From Azohydromonas lata NBRC 102462 (GTDB lineage Bacteria; Pseudomonadota; Gammaproteobacteria; Burkholderiales; Burkholderiaceae_C): a stretch of 26,629 bases of DNA. Position numbers and translations under genes: made by a program. Shown in pieces: positions 22,867 through 26,629 of this stretch. The stretch is taken from assembly GCA_945878385.1 (NCBI GenBank), contig CAMCTE010000008.1:1-26629 (forward strand), written 5' to 3'. The notes under the pieces were generated by a model that saw only the letters and a list, made by a program, of their open reading frames with translations, searched no databases and was not told the DNA's origin. Numbering within the stretch: the stretch's first letter is position 1; every line of letters begins with the position of its first letter.

Positions 22867-23180
22867 AAAGATCCGTTCAGGAAAACGCCACGGGTTCGGC
22901 TTGCCTGCGCCGAGCACGTGCATCACCGGTCGGCCCTATTCAAAATGGGCTTGGCCGGAAGTGGAGTCGCGGAAGTGGAATCTGAGGGTCCGGCGGATGC
23001 GGTGAGTGAGCATCCGGGACGGCCCGGTGGGTCCGAAGCGACGGCATCGCCGCCGACCAACACCAGGAAGTGTCGACCGTGCATCTGTATCAGATCAGGG
23101 CCGAGAGGTCAGAGGAGACGAAGAACCTAGAGTTTACCCTGAATCCCACGAACTTGCACGCGGCTCTGTACAGTTGCCAG
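22867..23180. other. Intergenic region between rhlE and the divergent efflux operon
   Basis: 314 bases with no convincing gene. Contents seen: a 10-base direct repeat CGGAAGTGGA at 22956-22965 and 22970-22979; an inverted repeat at 22994-23016; a small one, ATCTG-TAT-CAGAT, at 23083-23095; and the palindrome CTGTACAG at 23166-23173, just before the membrane-fusion gene. No strong sigma-70 pair was found on either strand. The region must hold the promoters of both divergent units, and no TetR-type regulator gene adjoins it. Confidence 0.5.
22994..23016. promoter_or_regulatory. CGGATGC-N9-GCATCCG inverted repeat
   Basis: A perfect 7-base inverted repeat with a 9-base spacer, in the divergent region about 130 bases from the rhlE start and about 165 from the efflux gene start. 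It may be a repressor site for the efflux pair or an RNA hairpin in a leader. Confidence 0.3.
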
Positions 23181-24590
23181 ATGAATGCGAACTTTCCGCC
23201 AGCACCCATGGTGTCTGCCGATCCGGCCACCACGCCAACCCACTCGGCCCACACCGCCCTGCGCCTTCCTTTGCACACCCGGCATCGGAAAGCCCTGCTG
23301 GCCCTGTTCAGCGCCGTGGTCTTGACGGCCTGCGGTGGCGGGCAAGACAAGAAAGAAGCACCCAGCGCGGCCACCGGCAACACGCCCGCGCCCACGGCCG
23401 GTGGCGGTGGAAGCACCAGCGGCGCCGCACCGGCCACGCCGCCGCCGCCCAGCGTGGGCGTGATCAGGGTGCAGCCGGCCGATGTGGGACTGCTGTCCGA
23501 ATTGCCTGGCCGCACCGAGGCCTCGCGCATCGCCCAGGTTCGCGCACGCGCCACCGGCATCCTGCAGGCTCGGCGGTTCGAAGAGGGCACTGAAGTGCGC
23601 GAAGGCCAACTGCTCTTCACCATCGACCCCACGCCCTACCAGGCGGCATTGGCCAGCGCCCAGGCCCAGTTGGCACGGGCCGAAGGCACGCTCTTGCAAG
23701 CCCAGGCCCAGGCCGAGCGGGCCAAGCCGCTGCTGGATGCCAAGGCCATCAGCGAACAGGAAGCCATCAATGCGCAGGCCGCGCGGCGACAAGCCGAGGC
23801 CGAAGTGGCTGCAGCCAAGGCCTCGGTTCAACTGGCCCAACTCAACTTGAACCATGCCTCGGTGACCGCACCGATTGCCGGGCGCATCGGCCGCGCGCTG
23901 GTGACCGAAGGCGCCCTGGTAGGCCAAGGTGAAGCCACGGCACTGGCCCTTGTGCAGCAGATCGACCCGATGTTCGTGAATTTCACGCAAGCCACCGGCG
24001 ATGTGCTGCGCCTGCGCTCGGCCATCGAGCGCGGTCAACTCAAGTCCGCCGGCAAAGATGCTGCACTGATCACCCTGGTGCTGGAAGACGGCAGCGTGCA
24101 CCCACAAAAGGGCAAGCTGCTGTTTTCTGATCTCAGCGTGGACCCCAACACCGGGCAGGTCGCTTTGCGCGCCATCGTGCCCAATCCGAAGAAGGCCCTG
24201 CTGCCCGGCCTGTTCGTGCGGGTGCAGTTGGAACAAGCCATGGCGCCCGGCGCGATGCTGCTGCCGCAACAGGCGGTGGCGCGCGGTGGGCAAGGCGACA
24301 CCGTGCGTGTCGTGGGCGAAGACGGGATGGTGGAGCAGCGGCCGGTGAAGGTGGGCCCTGCGCGCGGCAACCAATGGGTGGTGCTGGAAGGCCTGAAGGA
24401 CGGCGAGCAGGTGATGGTGGACGGCTTCCAGAAGGTGCGGGGCAAAGGGCCGGTCAAACCCGTACCCTGGAGCCCGAGCGGCAAACCGGCAGCACCCACC
24501 ACCGCACCCACCACCGCACCCAACACCGCACCCACGGCGGCCCAGGGTGGCCCCACCGCATCCGGCGCCCCCACGGCGCCGGCCCGGTAG
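23181..24590 (+). CDS. RND efflux membrane-fusion lipoprotein (AcrA/MexA-like)
   Basis: 469 residues from the ATG at 23181. The lipobox LTAC (C51) follows ALLALFSAVV, but it is unusually far from the N-terminus. An in-frame TTG at 23271 would give a standard 20-residue lipoprotein signal, so the start is doubtful. After a Gly/Ala/Pro-rich stretch come the barrel-sandwich hybrid lipoyl half (VRARATGILQARRFEEGTEV), the alpha-hairpin (about 165-230, Ala/Gln/Glu-rich), the second lipoyl half (NLNHASVTAPIAGRIG), the beta-barrel domain and a membrane-proximal domain, and then a repetitive TAP tail. It bridges the inner-membrane pump and an outer-membrane channel. The pump gene follows after nine bases. 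Confidence 0.93.
   Translation: MNANFPPAPMVSADPATTPTHSAHTALRLPLHTRHRKALLALFSAVVLTACGGGQDKKEAPSAATGNTPAPTAGGGGSTSGAAPATPPPPSVGVIRVQPADVGLLSELPGRTEASRIAQVRARATGILQARRFEEGTEVREGQLLFTIDPTPYQAALASAQAQLARAEGTLLQAQAQAERAKPLLDAKAISEQEAINAQAARRQAEAEVAAAKASVQLAQLNLNHASVTAPIAGRIGRALVTEGALVGQGEATALALVQQIDPMFVNFTQATGDVLRLRSAIERGQLKSAGKDAALITLVLEDGSVHPQKGKLLFSDLSVDPNTGQVALRAIVPNPKKALLPGLFVRVQLEQAMAPGAMLLPQQAVARGGQGDTVRVVGEDGMVEQRPVKVGPARGNQWVVLEGLKDGEQVMVDGFQKVRGKGPVKPVPWSPSGKPAAPTTAPTTAPNTAPTAAQGGPTASGAPTAPAR
24492..24539 (+). repeat. 12-base repeats coding APTT units in the fusion-protein tail
   Basis: Four 12-base units (24492-24503, 24504-24515, 24516-24527, 24528-24539); the first two are identical and the last two diverge slightly. 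They encode a Thr/Ala/Pro-rich extension beyond the conserved membrane-proximal domain. Confidence 0.85.
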
Positions 24591-24599
24591 GAGCGGCGC

Positions 24600-26629
24600 A
24601 TGGCGCAGTTCTTCATCAACCGCCCGGTCTTCGCCTGGGTCATCGCCCTGTTCATCCTGGTGGGCGGCAGCGTGGCCCTGACGCAGTTGCCCATCGCGCA
24701 ATACCCGCCGGTGGCGCCGCCCTCCATCTCCGTCAATGTCACCTACCCCGGTGCTTCGGCGCAAACATTGGAAAACACCGTCATCTCGCTCATTGAGCAG
24801 GAGATGAACGGCTCACCGGGCCTGGCCTATATGGAATCGGTGGCGCAGGCCAACGGCAGCGGCTCCATCACCCTGAGCTACACGCCCGGCACCAACCCCG
24901 ATCTGGCCCAGGTGGATGTGCAGAACCGCTTGGCGCGCGCCACGCCGCGCTTGCCCGCGGCCGTCACCCAACAGGGCATCCGGGTGGACAAGGCCAACCC
25001 CAACTTCCTGCTGTTCGTGGTGCTGTCATCCAGCAACCCGGCCTTCGACCCGGTGGCCTTGGGTGACTACGCCTCCCGCGCCGTGCTGCCGGAAATTCAG
25101 CGGGTGCCCGGCGTGGGCCAAGCCAACCTGTTCGGTACCGAACGCGCCATGCGCATCTGGCTGGACCCGGCCAAGTTGCAGGCCCTGCGGCTTTCCACGG
25201 CAGATGTGAATGCCGCCATCGCCCAGCAGAACATCCAGGTCACCTCGGGAACGCTGGGCGAGCAGCCCGCCGTAGCCGAACAGTCCATCACCGCCACCGT
25301 GGTGGTGCAGGGCCGGCTGAATACGGCTGAGGAGTTTGGTCGCATCGTGCTGCGTGCCAACCCGGATGGGTCGTCCGTGCGCTTGCGGGATGTGGCGCGC
25401 ATCGAACTCGGCGCGCAAGGCTACGGTCTTCGAACCCGCCTCAATGGTGAACCCTCGGCCGGCATGTCGGTGCAGTTGGCCTCAGGCGCCAATGCGCTGG
25501 AAACCGCCGATTTGATCCGCGAAAAAATCGCCCAGATTGAAAAATTCTTTCCGTCCGGGGTGAAGGCCACCATTCCCTTTGACGGCTCCACCTTCGTGCG
25601 CATCTCCATCAACCAAGTGGCCAAGACGCTGATCGAAGCCGTGGTGCTGGTGTTCCTGGTGATGTTCCTGTTCCTGCAGAACATCCGCTACACGCTGATC
25701 CCCACCCTGGTGGTGCCGGTGGCCCTGCTGGGCACCTTCGCGGCGCTGCTGGCCATGGGCTTTTCCATCAATGTGCTCACCATGTTCGGCATGGTGCTGG
25801 TGATCGGCATCGTGGTGGACGACGCCATCGTGGTGGTGGAGAACGTCGAGCGCATCATGAGCGAAGAGGGCTTGAGCCCGCGCGCGGCCACGAAGAAGGC
25901 GCTGTCGCAGATCAGCGGCGCCATCGTCGGTGTCACAGTGGTGCTGGTGTCGGTGTTCATCCCGCTGGCCTTTTTCAGCGGCGCCATCGGCAACATCTAC
26001 CGGCAGTTCGCGGCCGTGATGGTCACAGCCATCCTGCTGTCGGCCTTTCTGGCCCTGTCCTTTTCGCCGGCCCTGTGCGCCACCCTGCTCAAGCCGGTCC
26101 AGCCCGGGCATCACCACGCCAAGACCGGCTTCTTCGGCTGGTTCAACCGCGGGTATGCGCGCGCAGCCCGCGGCTACGAAGGCATCGTGGCACGCATGGT
26201 GCGCAAGACGGGCCGCTACCTGGTCATCTACCTGGCCGTCATCGGCGCGGCCGGGGTGATGTACGCGCGGCTGCCCACGGCCTTCGTACCCAATGAAGAC
26301 CAGGGCAACATTCTGATCAATGTGCTCTTGCCCCCTGGCGCCACCCAGCAGCGCACGCTGGAGGTGATGAAGCAGATCGAAGGCGTGATGCTCAAGCAGC
26401 CCGAAGTGGCGGCCATGACCAGCGTGATGGGCTTCAACTTCTCAGGCTCGGGGCAGAACTCGGCGCTGAATTTCGTGGCCCTGAAAGACTGGGACGAACG
26501 CCCAGACCCCGAGCAGTCGGCGCAGGCCCTGGTCAAGCGGGCACAGGGCATGCTGAGCGGCATACGCGACGCCTTCATCTTCCCGGTCAGCCCACCGGCC
26601 ATCCGGGAACTCGGCCGCGCCAACGGCTT
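24600..26629 (+). CDS. RND (HAE1/AcrB-like) multidrug efflux transporter, partial
   Basis: The first 676 codons of a protein of about 1050; the rest lies beyond the right edge. The ATG at 24600 has AGGAG at 24589-24593, which overlaps the stop of the fusion-protein gene, so the two are coupled. Starts MAQFFINRPVFAWVIALFIL, as in AcrB, then the periplasmic porter domain with NPNFLLFVVLSS, the first membrane bundle and IVVDDAIVVVENVER. D407 and D408 are the proton-relay pair, at the same numbers as in E. coli AcrB. A second periplasmic domain (YARLPTAFVPNEDQG) begins near 555. It exports drugs or other toxic compounds with the fusion protein and an unseen TolC-like channel. No outer-membrane gene is visible up to the edge. 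Confidence 0.96.
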   Translation, partial: MAQFFINRPVFAWVIALFILVGGSVALTQLPIAQYPPVAPPSISVNVTYPGASAQTLENTVISLIEQEMNGSPGLAYMESVAQANGSGSITLSYTPGTNPDLAQVDVQNRLARATPRLPAAVTQQGIRVDKANPNFLLFVVLSSSNPAFDPVALGDYASRAVLPEIQRVPGVGQANLFGTERAMRIWLDPAKLQALRLSTADVNAAIAQQNIQVTSGTLGEQPAVAEQSITATVVVQGRLNTAEEFGRIVLRANPDGSSVRLRDVARIELGAQGYGLRTRLNGEPSAGMSVQLASGANALETADLIREKIAQIEKFFPSGVKATIPFDGSTFVRISINQVAKTLIEAVVLVFLVMFLFLQNIRYTLIPTLVVPVALLGTFAALLAMGFSINVLTMFGMVLVIGIVVDDAIVVVENVERIMSEEGLSPRAATKKALSQISGAIVGVTVVLVSVFIPLAFFSGAIGNIYRQFAAVMVTAILLSAFLALSFSPALCATLLKPVQPGHHHAKTGFFGWFNRGYARAARGYEGIVARMVRKTGRYLVIYLAVIGAAGVMYARLPTAFVPNEDQGNILINVLLPPGATQQRTLEVMKQIEGVMLKQPEVAAMTSVMGFNFSGSGQNSALNFVALKDWDERPDPEQSAQALVKRAQGMLSGIRDAFIFPVSPPAIRELGRANG

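Noticed and set aside
22956..22979. Direct repeat CGGAAGTGGA as the start of a repeat array
   Set aside because: Only two copies 14 bases apart, with no further units or spacer pattern, so not a CRISPR or iteron array.
21472..23130. Long plus-strand frame opposite rhlE reaching into the intergenic region
   Set aside because: It has no domain and is opposite a fully conserved helicase; the part beyond rhlE is simply open by chance.

Overview
The window is GC-rich, densely packed DNA from a bacterial chromosome. The best guess is a betaproteobacterium of the order Burkholderiales, near the Comamonadaceae or Rubrivivax group. This rests on gene content and style: a fused LivM-LivG transporter protein, a sigma-32 promoter in front of htpG, strong third-position GC bias that produces very long antisense shadow frames, frequent GTG starts with 4-base gene overlaps, and large CoA-thioester and aromatic-acid type gene sets. 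No rRNA, tRNA, CRISPR array, insertion sequence or phage gene was seen.

Left part (1-4266): a receiver-domain protein runs off the left edge on the minus strand. Divergent from it is a compact chemosensory operon on the plus strand: a short CheZ-like protein, a single-domain CheY, CheA and CheW. The CheZ-like protein keeps the D-x3-Q catalytic spacing and a CheY-binding style C-terminus, but it is much shorter than enterobacterial CheZ. Converging on cheW with only 2 bases between stop codons is a large FtsX/YbbP-type permease gene (4269-6845).

Middle part (7028-13617): an acyl-CoA dehydrogenase, then a vapBC toxin-antitoxin pair with a perfect 16-base palindrome over its promoter, then htpG on the minus strand with a clear heat-shock promoter. 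Next is a coupled three-gene unit read leftwards: an XdhC-family protein, a small Rieske ferredoxin and a CaiB/BaiF CoA-transferase. A possible 45-codon alpha/beta-hydrolase remnant lies just upstream of it.

Right-middle part (13647-18972): one tightly coupled minus-strand operon, read as crotonase-family hydratase, 4-hydroxybenzoyl-CoA-type thioesterase, LivH permease, LivM-LivG fusion, LivF ATPase and a MarR regulator. It has a palindromic AT-rich site upstream of its first gene. It looks like an uptake and CoA-metabolism operon for an aromatic or related organic acid, controlled by its own MarR protein. This role is inferred, and no substrate-binding protein or CoA ligase lies in the window.

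Right part (19091-26629): a secreted DUF885 metallopeptidase-like protein, a MAPEG membrane protein coupled to a RhlE-type DEAD-box helicase, and a divergent RND efflux pair. The pair is a lipoprotein membrane-fusion subunit and an AcrB-like transporter cut by the right edge.
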